In this document: piece by piece, positions 26,385-34,473 of the stretch | How positions within the stretch are numbered: the first letter of the stretch is position 1 | How the letters are laid out: each line of letters starts with the position of its first letter | Assembly: GCA_903844155.1 (NCBI GenBank) | Contig: CAIMSU010000194.1 | Coordinates: 1 to 46,351 of the forward strand | DNA length: 46,351 bases | Source: an uncultured Pseudomonadota bacterium | Lineage (GTDB): Bacteria > Myxococcota_A > UBA796 > SXON01 | Reading direction: 5' to 3' | Program-made: the position numbers and the translations under genes | Notes under the pieces: generated by a model | Database searches by the model: none | What the model saw: the letters and a program-made list of their open reading frames with translations, nothing else | Told to the model about the DNA's origin: nothing

Positions 26385-27251
26385 ATGATCACTGACCTGT
26401 TGAACTGGAAGCCGCTCCCCGTCGGGACGCCCGCCACACCGCTCTCCCTCACGGCGGACGAAGGCACGTGGATCAAGCTCGCAGACTTCAAGGGCCACCT
26501 CAACGTGGTCCTGATCTTCTTCCGGCGCATGGACGAGAACACCACCGAGACCTTCCTCCGGGCGATGCAAGCCGAGCAGGCGCGCTTTGAGGAGCTCGAG
26601 TGCGGCATCTTCGGCGTCCACACGGCGCGCACCGATCGCCTCCGCGAGTTCCGGGCCAAGATCGGGATTCAGTTCTTCCTGCTCTACGACCCCTTGGCCT
26701 TCGCCGCGCGCGGCTTTCGCGCCTCGGGACGGGTCCGCCCGATCTGCAAGGACAACGTCGTCCTGATCGGAAAGGACGGCAACGTGCTCTACGCGCAGAA
26801 GGGGTTTCCGGACGTCGAGGAGCTCCTCGCCGTCCTCGCCCGTGCCGAAGGCAAGCCCGTCCCCGCGCGCGCAGCCCCTGCTGCGGCCCATCACACCTCG
26901 TCGGCGACCCTGCGCGACCCGGGGCGCGGCCCCGCTGCCGTGCGCGATGTCGAGTCCGCCGAAGCGATCCGCCTCCTCCAGGAAAAGGACTCGCCGTACA
27001 TCCTCGTCGACGTGCGGACGAAGCCCGAGTGGGAGCGCGAGCACTCCCCCCTCGCCCGCCTCATCCCCGTTGACGAATTGCCCCATCGCTACGCCGAGCT
27101 CAAGCAGACGACCCACGTCATCTTCGTCTGCCAGGGCGGCGGTCGAAGTGCGGCCGCGGCCGAGTTCATGACCAGCATCGGCGCCTCGGACATCTGCAAC
27201 GTGCTCGGCGGGATGTCGGAATGGACCGGTCCGAAGGTCCCTGGCGCATGA
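26385..27251 (+). CDS. Redoxin-like domain fused to rhodanese
   Basis: A 288-residue protein. Residues 1-150 have the AhpC/TSA thioredoxin fold (GTPATPLSLTADEGTWIKLADF, NVVLIFFRRMDENTTETF, YDPLAFAARGF, VLIGKDGNVLYAQ), but the peroxidatic Cys position after the FF strand has none; the only cysteines in this half are in ELECGIF and RPICKD. Residues 185-288 are a rhodanese with active Cys249 in the loop CQGGGRS, adequate for sulfur transfer or persulfide handling. The first domain is therefore probably not a classical peroxidase. ATG 26385 has GGAG five bases upstream. Copies of a structured repeat lie on both sides of this gene and its two followers. Confidence 0.85.
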   Translation: MITDLLNWKPLPVGTPATPLSLTADEGTWIKLADFKGHLNVVLIFFRRMDENTTETFLRAMQAEQARFEELECGIFGVHTARTDRLREFRAKIGIQFFLLYDPLAFAARGFRASGRVRPICKDNVVLIGKDGNVLYAQKGFPDVEELLAVLARAEGKPVPARAAPAAAHHTSSATLRDPGRGPAAVRDVESAEAIRLLQEKDSPYILVDVRTKPEWEREHSPLARLIPVDELPHRYAELKQTTHVIFVCQGGGRSAAAAEFMTSIGASDICNVLGGMSEWTGPKVPGA

Positions 27252-27315
27252 TCGCGGTCAAACCTGTGGCGCGGGGTTGCCTACCCCCCCTCGACCCTGC
27301 TACCCTGCCCACCTC

Positions 27316-28275
27316 GTGACCAACAAGCCCGCCATCGTCGCCACGGCGTCGTGCCCGTTCTGCAAGGGCAAGGTCGCGGACGACGTCCTCCAGTTCGGCG
27401 GGAACTGCCCGCATTGTCTCCTGGAGATCCCGGGGGAGGAGGCGCCGACGGACCCCGGCCTGATCGCGCGGAAGAAGCTGGAGGCTGAAGCGCTCCTGAA
27501 GGCGCGCGCGCTGAAGAAGACGCGCGTGAAATGGGGGGTGCTCGTCGCGCTGGCGTCCTGCGTCGGCATCGGGATCCTCGCATGGAACGCCGAGCAGGAC
27601 AAAGAAGCCCGCACCTACGAACTTCCGGACGATCTGTACTTGCCGCCGCTCCAGGAGGCCGCCGCGCCCGGCGTCACCCCCGCCGCCACCCCGACGCCCG
27701 GCCAGGCGGTCCCGACGCCCAGGCACCCCGGCATGCCGGCGGTGAACCCCGCGAACCCGCTCGCCACCCTCGCCAACAGCGCACCCGCGCCCATCGGCGC
27801 GATGCCCGACATCGCCTCAAACACGCCCGCGCCCGTCGCCCCGCCAACGCTCTCCGGCCCCAAGCACTCGACCGCAGATGCCGCGACCGACGTGCAGGTG
27901 GCCATGTCCGGTTCGCCGAGCGCCAGCGAGGACATCGCGGATGTCCCGATTCCCGCCATGGGCAGCGCAGTGCTGACCTCCGACGACGAGATCCTCGGCA
28001 TGATCAAGGAGGTCACGTCGCGGTACACGCCGCAGGTGCGAGCCTGCTACGAGTCGCGGCTAAAACTCAACGAGAACCTGGCCGGCGCGTGGTCGCTCTC
28101 CTTCGTCGTGAAGAAGGATGGGTCGACGGCGAGCGTGGCGGTCACGCCGCAGGGCCGGAAGGACGCCGACCTGGAGTCCTGCATCGCCAAGACCGTCGGC
28201 GCCTGGAAGTTCTCGCGCATCGCGCGGGACCAGCCGGTCACCAAGACCGAACGCTTCGGGGCCGCCGGCTTCTGA
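27316..28275 (+). CDS. Zinc-ribbon, single-span protein with AgmX/PglI C-terminal domain
   Basis: A 319-residue protein. The N-terminus has two CxxC knuckles (CPFC, CPHC) forming a probable zinc ribbon. A membrane span follows at about residues 60-80 (WGVLVALASCVGIGILAW), then a Pro/Ala-rich periplasmic linker of about 130 residues. The last 90 residues match the AgmX/PglI C-terminal domain (TSRYTPQVRACYESRLKLNE, GSTASVAVTPQG, LESCIAKTVGAWKFS), related to TonB-type domains and named from Myxococcus gliding-motility proteins. I chose GTG 27316; TTG 27277 would add 13 Pro-rich residues and has no better SD. Probable role: link a cytoplasmic signal to envelope machinery (inference). Confidence 0.82.
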   Translation: MTNKPAIVATASCPFCKGKVADDVLQFGGNCPHCLLEIPGEEAPTDPGLIARKKLEAEALLKARALKKTRVKWGVLVALASCVGIGILAWNAEQDKEARTYELPDDLYLPPLQEAAAPGVTPAATPTPGQAVPTPRHPGMPAVNPANPLATLANSAPAPIGAMPDIASNTPAPVAPPTLSGPKHSTADAATDVQVAMSGSPSASEDIADVPIPAMGSAVLTSDDEILGMIKEVTSRYTPQVRACYESRLKLNENLAGAWSLSFVVKKDGSTASVAVTPQGRKDADLESCIAKTVGAWKFSRIARDQPVTKTERFGAAGF

Positions 28276-28326
28276 TCGCGCGGGAGTGGGCTATTCTCCC
28301 GCCCACAGAGCCCGGAGCGAGCAGCC

Positions 28327-28932
28327 ATGGCACGCAAGGAGAAGGTCGACCGCATCGTCGGAAACGACATGGACGAGGTGGAGCAGAAGATGTTCCTCCT
28401 CAAGATCGAGTACGAGAAGTACTTCTCGGGCATCGAACGCATCGAGCCGCTCCGGGAGCGTGAGGAGATCCGGCGGATCATGCGGGAACTGTCGCTGGAG
28501 CCGATGACGGCCGCGACGCAGCGGTTTCGCTACCAGTCGCTCAAAGCGCGGTTTCAAAGCCTGGAGCTGTACTGGACGCGCAACCTCATCCAGATCGAAC
28601 GCGGCACCCACCCGAAGATGAAGTTCCGGGCGGACGCCAACGCAAAGCTGGCGACGGTGCAGCCCGAGGCGCTCTCGGTCGAGCAGCAGGAGGTCCTGCG
28701 CCAGCGCGCCGAGAAGTCCGAGCGCGAGGAGCGTGCCTACAAGCTCGTGTTCGACAAGTACATGGAGGCCCGTGCCAAGTGCGGGCAGTCGACGGAGCTC
28801 TCGTTCGAGGCCGTCCGCGAGGCGCTCCACAAGCAGGTCCGCCTCATCAAGTCGACCTACCAGACCGAAAACGTGAAGTTCCGGATCATGATCGAGGAGG
28901 GGAAGGCGAAGGTGAAGGCGGTGCCGCAGTAA
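28327..28932 (+). CDS. Coiled-coil protein similar to the MXAN_5187 C-terminal region
   Basis: A 201-residue, highly charged, mostly helical cytoplasmic protein. The segment KIEYEKYFSGIERIEPLREREEIRR and the following RFRYQSLKARFQSLELYWTR are the kind of sequence found in the family that NCBI names after the C-terminal domain of MXAN_5187; I recall this from memory and cannot confirm it. No catalytic motif is visible. ATG 28327 has GGAG upstream. It lies 51 bases after the AgmX/PglI-domain gene on the same strand and is the last gene before a structured repeat in the opposite orientation. Function unknown; a scaffold seems likely. Confidence 0.72.
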   Translation: MARKEKVDRIVGNDMDEVEQKMFLLKIEYEKYFSGIERIEPLREREEIRRIMRELSLEPMTAATQRFRYQSLKARFQSLELYWTRNLIQIERGTHPKMKFRADANAKLATVQPEALSVEQQEVLRQRAEKSEREERAYKLVFDKYMEARAKCGQSTELSFEAVREALHKQVRLIKSTYQTENVKFRIMIEEGKAKVKAVPQ

Positions 28933-28935
28933 TTA

Positions 28936-28962
28936 CTGGGGGGCGCCACGGGCGCCCCCCAG
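28936..28962. terminator. Strong hairpin directly after the MXAN_5187-like gene
   Basis: CTGGGGGGCGCC (28936-28947) pairs with GGCGCCCCCCAG (28951-28962) with a 3-base loop, starting 4 bases after the stop codon. There is no T-run. It is also stem 3 of repeat copy C, so the element may have been adopted as a transcription end or mRNA stabiliser. Confidence 0.55.
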
Positions 28963-29073
28963 ACCCCCAGGGCCGGGCCCTAACGGCGTTCGCCGAAGCG
29001 AACGCCGCGACTTTGCGCGGACGCGAGCGCGCGAGTACGCGCGGGCGTCCGCGCAAAGGTCCGGGCCGGCCGC
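28936..29073 (-). repeat. Structured intergenic repeat, copy C (full length, inverted relative to B)
   Basis: Read on the - strand it has the copy B order: box GCGGCCGGCCCGGACC (ends 29073); stem 1 CTTTGCGCGGACGC (29011-29024 with 29045-29058), nested CGCGCG-TACT-CGCGCG (29028-29043); box TCG; stem 2 CGGCGTTCGC/GCGAACGCCG (28984-29007); box GTTAGGGCCCGGCCC (28970-28984, identical to B); stem 3 (28936-28962). Compared with B, eight of fourteen stem-1 pairs, the nested stem and parts of stems 2 and 3 are rewritten while pairing stays perfect. Confidence 0.9.
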
Positions 29074-29088
29074 GGGTGTGGGCTGGGA

Positions 29089-30039
29089 TCAGCACGCGTC
29101 GAGGTAGAACCAGGTGGAGGTGCTGTAGATGCCTCCCCACCACTCGGTGAGCTGGGTCAGCGGGTTCCCAGCGGCGTCGTAGGTGGTGACGTAGTTCAAT
29201 TCGTTCCCGTCCGCATCGAAGTCCTCCTCGGTCACGGTCATCCCGTCGGCCGAATGCACGTAGGTCCACGTGTCCCAGTATTCGGTGGTGCCATCCGCGG
29301 CGGTCTGCACCCAGAGGTAGCGCGTGCCAGCACCGTCGTAGGTGGACGTCTGCACAAACTTGAGGTCGAGGGCGTTGCCCGTGTACTCGGTCAGCGTCAA
29401 CAACCGGTTGTCGGCGTCGTACACGGAGACGTCGGTGTGGTCGAGCGTGTCCACATCGGAGTAGTACGAGAAGCTGAGGACGTTCCCGGCGTGGTCGTAG
29501 GTGTACTTGAAGTACGTCCAGCCGTCGCGGACGTAGTCGACCTCGCTGAGATACCCGTCCGCGTAGAGGAAGTACTCCACCGGGGGAGACGTGCCGCCCG
29601 CCACGGTGTCCATCTCAGCGACCGTGCCGTCCGTATTGTAGAGGTACACCCAGCTTTCCCCGGTGTAGGCGTCGACGAAGCTGAGCAGTTTGCCGTCGGC
29701 GTCGTAGGTGTACAGGTAGTTTGTTCGGTACTCAGAGCCCAAGTCCTGCCAGCGCAGCAGCCGGTTCTCAGCGTCGTAGCTGTAGAGCTCGTCATCGCCG
29801 GAGCCGTCCTCGGTCTCCTCGGAAAGGTCGTAGTCATCCCACACGAGGCTACACCCCGGCGCCCAGTCCGGCGGCGTCGCCTCGCCAGCCTCCTCCGCCG
29901 CCGCCGCCGCCGAGTCCAGCACCGAATCGCCGCCGCTGTCTGCGACCAGCGCAGAACTATCCCCATCCACCGCCGACTCCGTCGACGCTGCAGGCTTACC
30001 CGCCACGCACCCGACGACGACGGCAGACCACAGCAACAT
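29089..30039 (-). CDS. Lipoprotein with YD/RHS-like repeats
   Basis: A 316-residue protein. A short hydrophobic N-terminus with VVVGC and Cys11 looks like a lipobox, although it lacks positive charges. An Asp/Ser/Ala-rich linker follows. From about residue 80 it is made of repeats of the YD/RHS type: LYSYDAENRLLRWQ, LYTYDADGKLLSF, KYTYDHAGNVLSFSY, VSVYDADNRLLTL, TTYDAAGNPLTQ. In RHS proteins such repeats form a beta-shell, but here there is no toxin tip or core box, only about ten repeats. ATG 30039 lies 8 bases after the flippase-like gene stop; a longer frame upstream is a shadow of that gene. It is the last gene of the 8-gene block. Confidence 0.85.
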   Translation of the reverse strand: MLLWSAVVVGCVAGKPAASTESAVDGDSSALVADSGGDSVLDSAAAAAEEAGEATPPDWAPGCSLVWDDYDLSEETEDGSGDDELYSYDAENRLLRWQDLGSEYRTNYLYTYDADGKLLSFVDAYTGESWVYLYNTDGTVAEMDTVAGGTSPPVEYFLYADGYLSEVDYVRDGWTYFKYTYDHAGNVLSFSYYSDVDTLDHTDVSVYDADNRLLTLTEYTGNALDLKFVQTSTYDGAGTRYLWVQTAADGTTEYWDTWTYVHSADGMTVTEEDFDADGNELNYVTTYDAAGNPLTQLTEWWGGIYSTSTWFYLDAC

Positions 30040-30047
30040 GCCCGATC

Positions 30048-31010
30048 CTACTCGCCTTTCCTCGCCTCCGTCAACGCCTCGGGAAGCCGAATCCGCGTCG
30101 CCAGGCCGACCAGCATCAGCTCCACCGTCGACAGCATGATCCGGTGCCCCAACGCCCACGCCAGCGCGATCGCCGCCGGGACCTGCCCGGACAACCCCGC
30201 CACGATCAGCCCCTCGCGCACCCCGATGCCCGCGGGCACGACGCTCGCAAGCTGCCCGCCGACGTAGCTGGCGACGAACCAGGTCACGAGCATCGCCACG
30301 CTCGGCGTCGTCACCCCGTCGGGCGAGGTCGCGGCGCAGAAACAGGCGAAGGACGCCCCGAGCAGGCCCCACGCGAGGGCGTTCCCAGCCACCAACGCCA
30401 CCTGCGCGACCGGCGAGACGTTCAGGACCATGCCGGGGAGCCGCGCCGCGAGCGACGGCACCCGGCGCGCCACCTGTCGCAACACCGGCCACAGGACGAT
30501 GGAACCCAGCAGGGAGACGAGGGCGAGGCCTGCCACGGCGGCGCCCGATACGGGTTCGTCGCCATGTCTGGGCAAGAAAAGAAGGCCGCCACCGCCGAGC
30601 AACCCCGCCCCGGCCATCAGCAGCAGGCTCTCCCAGACGACCAGCATGACGCTCGCGGCGCGGGGCACCCCGAGCAGCTCCCCGAGCCGCACCCGTTCGA
30701 CGACGAGCACGAGCTTCCCAGGGATGTACCGGTAGAAATAGCCCTGGAACCAGACCCGGAGCCAGCCCGTCCAGAACTGCCTGTCGCCCGCGCCGAGGCC
30801 CGCCGCGCGCGCCCCGACCGCCGAGACGGTCGCCAGACAGCCAAGCGCGAGGCCGCCCATCGCCACCGCCGCCGCCAGAAGCGCCGGTCGAAGCACGAGG
30901 TGCGCTGTCGCCAGGGAGCCCCAGGACGACCGGATCTGCCAGGCGCTGTAGCCGACGATCGCCGCCGCAAGCCCCCAGCGAACCCACGCAAACCACCGGC
31001 CGGCGTTCAA
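30048..31010 (-). CDS. Flippase-like membrane protein (lysylphosphatidylglycerol synthase TM family)
   Basis: A 320-residue integral membrane protein with about eight spans of the UPF0104/LPG-synthase TM family (PF03706; AglD-type 'flippase-like' proteins). Family features are the FYRYIPGKLVLVVERVRLGE segment with its conserved Gly/Arg and the late SVVPAGIGVREGLIV motif. Members move or support lipid-linked products at the membrane. I place the start at TTG 31010, which overlaps the upstream stop as TTGA; GTG 31061 would add 17 residues inside the upstream gene. The neighbours (GT2 synthase and two GT-C-like proteins) support a role in lipid-linked glycan handling. Confidence 0.82.
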   Translation of the reverse strand: MNAGRWFAWVRWGLAAAIVGYSAWQIRSSWGSLATAHLVLRPALLAAAVAMGGLALGCLATVSAVGARAAGLGAGDRQFWTGWLRVWFQGYFYRYIPGKLVLVVERVRLGELLGVPRAASVMLVVWESLLLMAGAGLLGGGGLLFLPRHGDEPVSGAAVAGLALVSLLGSIVLWPVLRQVARRVPSLAARLPGMVLNVSPVAQVALVAGNALAWGLLGASFACFCAATSPDGVTTPSVAMLVTWFVASYVGGQLASVVPAGIGVREGLIVAGLSGQVPAAIALAWALGHRIMLSTVELMLVGLATRIRLPEALTEARKGE

Positions 31011-32758
31011 GGTCCCACGCTCGGCAACACCTTCTGCGGCGGCGCCGGGAGCGCGATGCACGTCGCGGGTCGGGGGACGAACGCGGCACAGCGCGGGGCG
31101 TAGACGCGCGTGAGCTTCGGCTTGGCGCTCACCTCGGCGTCGTCGTCCTCGCCGGCGCTGCTCTCGGCGAACGTGATCACGGGCGCGAACCGCAGCGCGA
31201 AGGTCGGGTCGTCGGCGAACGTCGCGTAGTGGATGTCGTCAAAATCAACGATGTAGGCGACACCGAGGTCGTGAACCATCAGGGCCAGATCGCCGACGGT
31301 GGTGGTGTCCGAGAGCCAGTGGAAGCCAACGCCCGGGGTCCGCCAGGCGAGACGCTGGGCTTCAGGGCGTTCGACCGCGACAGTCAGCGAGCCGAGTCGG
31401 GCCCGCTCGCTCTCAAAGAAGCTCCGGAGCTGGGACCGGTAGCTGGTCAGCGCGGGCGACTTCTGGGCGTTCAGGCACTGATCGTTGGCTTCCAGGGCCA
31501 GCGCGCGCCACCCGTCGTACGCGCCGACCAGGAGGAGCCCGAAGCCAACCACCTTGAGCCCGAGCAGGCCGGGGCTCCGCGCGCGCAGCAGGAACAGCAC
31601 GCTCGTGCCGACCAGGAACAGGGACGGGATCGCGTGACGGCTGCCAAACACCCAGGTTGATCCGTAGACCTTGTGCACGGTGTGCAGCGAGAGCAGGAGG
31701 CCGATGGCCGAGACGGTGAAGAACAGCGCGTTGGGCGCGGCGCGCGTACGGGCAAACCGCAGGAGCAGGGGGAGCTTTCGCCAGCGCCACGCGAGGACCC
31801 CGACGGCGATGGGTAGCGCGTGAATGAACGCGTGGTGGAGATGGAAGTACGACGTTGAGGTGTCATACAGCGCGAACGCGAGCGGGAAGCCGCCGGCGAG
31901 GTCGACGAGGTGGTCCCACGTCGAGCCCGTCTCCACCATGATCGGGATCGCGGAGAGGCCGCTTGGGACGCGCGCGAGGTCAAAGCGGATGTAGGTGGTG
32001 AGCGTGGGATCCGGGAGAAACGTGCCGACCCAACCGATGTAGATCGTCCACACGCCCGCGATGATCAGAAGAGCCATGGCGACGAACGGAATCGCAGAGC
32101 GCGGGCGCGCCCAAAGCGCGAGGGGCGCGGCGACGAGCGCACCGAGGGCGACGACCACAAGCTGACTCCGCGTGAGGAACAGCGCCATCAGCCACGCGCC
32201 GAACTCCAGCCCGGCGAGCGGCCCGAGCCGGAGCCAGAGCGCGGGCGCGCGCAGGAACAGCGCGAACACCAGCGTGTAGGCCAGCCCCTCGGTGTACGGG
32301 CGCGCCGTCGCCGATGAGAGCTCCGAGGTGAGCGCGGTCACGAGCAGGAACGCGTGCCCGCCGTGCAGCCCGAGGCCCGCGGGGCCCATCCAGCGCTCCA
32401 GACCCAGCCGTGGCGCGAGGCGCCGACCGACGGCGAACGCCAACCCCAGGATGACAAAAAAAAGCGTCGTCGGCAGCCACACGCCGACCACGGAGATGGG
32501 CCCCAGATGCGCGAACAGGCCGTAGACCAGCGGCCAGATCGGGTAAACGGGTGTCGGGAACGGGAAGTGTGGAAAGCCCTGGTGGAAGATCGAGACGTCG
32601 GTCTGGAGCCCAAGACCATCGCGGACATTCTCGGCGATGTCGCTGTAATATCCGCCATCCGCCCCGAAGTCGGTGACGCAGAGCGAGAGCGCCAGGTGCG
32701 GGAGCGCGAGCAGGAGCGCGACCACCGGCACCCAAAAACGCTGCCCGCCGCGGGTCAT
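31007..32758 (-). CDS. GT-C-like multi-span membrane glycosyltransferase, paralog 2
   Basis: A 583-residue membrane protein with about ten spans and a soluble C-terminal domain of about 130 residues. The first periplasmic loop has DGGYYSDIAENVRDGLGL, the place where GT39/PMT-type enzymes carry their catalytic acidic residue, and PYTEGLA occurs in the middle. These enzymes use polyprenyl-phosphate sugars. It shares many motifs with the gene just upstream (34473-32755): DGGYY, VRDGLGL, HFP-x-PT, YTEGLA, AWRT-x-x-VG-x-HW. The two are tandem paralogs. The start ATG 32758 overlaps the upstream stop (ATGA) and its own stop overlaps the next gene (TTGA). Confidence 0.78.
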   Translation of the reverse strand: MTRGGQRFWVPVVALLLALPHLALSLCVTDFGADGGYYSDIAENVRDGLGLQTDVSIFHQGFPHFPFPTPVYPIWPLVYGLFAHLGPISVVGVWLPTTLFFVILGLAFAVGRRLAPRLGLERWMGPAGLGLHGGHAFLLVTALTSELSSATARPYTEGLAYTLVFALFLRAPALWLRLGPLAGLEFGAWLMALFLTRSQLVVVALGALVAAPLALWARPRSAIPFVAMALLIIAGVWTIYIGWVGTFLPDPTLTTYIRFDLARVPSGLSAIPIMVETGSTWDHLVDLAGGFPLAFALYDTSTSYFHLHHAFIHALPIAVGVLAWRWRKLPLLLRFARTRAAPNALFFTVSAIGLLLSLHTVHKVYGSTWVFGSRHAIPSLFLVGTSVLFLLRARSPGLLGLKVVGFGLLLVGAYDGWRALALEANDQCLNAQKSPALTSYRSQLRSFFESERARLGSLTVAVERPEAQRLAWRTPGVGFHWLSDTTTVGDLALMVHDLGVAYIVDFDDIHYATFADDPTFALRFAPVITFAESSAGEDDDAEVSAKPKLTRVYAPRCAAFVPRPATCIALPAPPQKVLPSVGP

Positions 32759-34473
32759 GGCGCCTCCAGCGGGCCGGTCACCGGGGACCCTCCGGACCCG
32801 GGCCCTTGCCGCGCGTAAACGGTGTAGCCGAGCGGTGGATTCCGGTCGCGCACCCAGTCCCTTCGGAACGCGGCCGGCTCATCCTCCTGGAAGTCCCAGT
32901 CGTGAACGCCAACCCGGGTGATGATGTAGGTCGCACCGAGTGAATCGCTCATTGTCTGCACGTCGTCGTAGGACGTGTGCTCGTCGAACCAATGGTAGCC
33001 GACCGTGGTGGTCCGCCAGGCCACGCGCTGCACGATCTCGGCGTCCATGATCACCACGAGGGGCCCACTTCCCGCCTTCTGCTGAGCCGCGTCCGTCTCC
33101 TTGAGCCACGTCACGAGCGGCCCGAAGTCATCCGAGACGCGGGTGTCCGCCTTGGTGTCCTCGGCCTCGAGCATGACCTCGTGGATCCCGCTCATGAACG
33201 AGCTGCCGAAGAAGGTCACGCCAAAAAGCAGGGACAGCCCCCGCGTCTCCACTCGGGCGGCTCGAAGAAGCCACCAGAGCGACAGGGCGAACGCCGGCAA
33301 TGCCACGAGGTCCTGCCGTTTTGCGAAGTACCACGACCCGTTGTAGTGCTTGTGCGCGAGCTGCAGCGAGAACACGCCGCCTAGCGAAAGGGCCACCAGG
33401 GCAACCCATACGAAGGCCTCTGGCCGTCTCAGCCCCTCGACCCCGCCCCGCACCGACTCACGCCACCCCACTGTCCGGACGGACACCACCATGGTGTGCA
33501 ACAGCAGCAGCAGTGCTCCGGGCAACGCCCAACACGCACCGTAGAACGCCAGGTAATAGCTGCTCGCTCCACCCATGTCCCAGCCGACGCCGAGCCCCTG
33601 GATCCGATCCCACAAAAACGCGAAAACGCCGTTCGTCCCAACGATCACGTCGATGGGGGCCAGCAACGCGTTCGTGCGGTTCTGGTCGAAGCGCAAGAGC
33701 GAGAGCAGGCCGGCGTCCATCACGAACCCGCGGATGTAGAGCCACCAGCCGAACAGCGCGAGCCCGGTGACGCCGAGGGCCACGCCCGCGTGCGCCGTGA
33801 CGCGGCCGCGGTCTGGACCGATCGCGATGCGCAGCGCGTAGGCGCAGGCGATCGCCATCGCCACGACAATGAGCTGGGCACGCGCGAAGTACAGCAGCGC
33901 AAGCCACACCCCGGACTCCACCGCGGACCCGAGCCCCAGCCGCGGGCCGTTCGCGGCGAGGCGCCACAGGAACCCGAAAAGCAAGGTTTCCGCGAGGCCC
34001 TCCGTGTAGGGAATCGTGGTGAAAACCACGAATTCCCGCTGCATGGCCAGCGTGATCCCGAACACGTGGCCCATGTGCAGCCCCGGCACGACCGACGGGA
34101 AGAGCTCCCTCGGCGCCAGGCGCCGGCCGAACCCGAAGGCGGCCATGATCGCCGTGAAGTAGAATCCCAGCGGCAGCCAATGGGCGAGGCGGTTCAGGTC
34201 CCCGAGCCGCGCTGCGTACCCGAGGACCAGCGGCCAGAGCGGGTAGATGCAGGTTGGATAGGGGAAATGCGTGTAGCCCATCTGGTAGAGCGACACGTTG
34301 GTGGTGAGGCCGAGGCCGTCACGAACGTGCCGAGCCACCTCGGTGTAGTAGCCGCCGTCGATGGCCATCCAGCGCTGCGTCCAGCAGGCGGCGATGCGGG
34401 CGGGGAGGAGGGCGACGAGGAAGACGCCGAACAAGCGCAGATCCGCCGGTGTGCGACGCCAGAGCGTGATCAT
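32755..34473 (-). CDS. GT-C-like multi-span membrane glycosyltransferase, paralog 1
   Basis: A 572-residue membrane protein with about ten spans. The first loop reads MAIDGGYYTEVARHVRDGLGL, followed by GYTHFPYPTCIYPLWPL, then IPYTEGLAETLL and a C-terminal soluble part (AWRTTTVGYHWFDEHTSYDD, LGATYIITRVG). The overall design is that of GT-C enzymes that transfer a sugar from a lipid-phosphate donor on the outer face of the membrane. ATG 34473 overlaps the methyltransferase stop in ATGA; the frame extends upstream to 34539 but those residues are not family-like. The lipid-phosphate donor could come from the GT2 protein encoded two genes upstream (inference). Confidence 0.78.
   Translation of the reverse strand: MITLWRRTPADLRLFGVFLVALLPARIAACWTQRWMAIDGGYYTEVARHVRDGLGLTTNVSLYQMGYTHFPYPTCIYPLWPLVLGYAARLGDLNRLAHWLPLGFYFTAIMAAFGFGRRLAPRELFPSVVPGLHMGHVFGITLAMQREFVVFTTIPYTEGLAETLLFGFLWRLAANGPRLGLGSAVESGVWLALLYFARAQLIVVAMAIACAYALRIAIGPDRGRVTAHAGVALGVTGLALFGWWLYIRGFVMDAGLLSLLRFDQNRTNALLAPIDVIVGTNGVFAFLWDRIQGLGVGWDMGGASSYYLAFYGACWALPGALLLLLHTMVVSVRTVGWRESVRGGVEGLRRPEAFVWVALVALSLGGVFSLQLAHKHYNGSWYFAKRQDLVALPAFALSLWWLLRAARVETRGLSLLFGVTFFGSSFMSGIHEVMLEAEDTKADTRVSDDFGPLVTWLKETDAAQQKAGSGPLVVIMDAEIVQRVAWRTTTVGYHWFDEHTSYDDVQTMSDSLGATYIITRVGVHDWDFQEDEPAAFRRDWVRDRNPPLGYTVYARQGPGSGGSPVTGPLEAP

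Noticed and set aside
30040-31089. N-terminal extension of the YD lipoprotein into a 666-residue protein
   Set aside because: The extra part is the shadow of the flippase-like gene; the lipobox start at 30039 is sensible.
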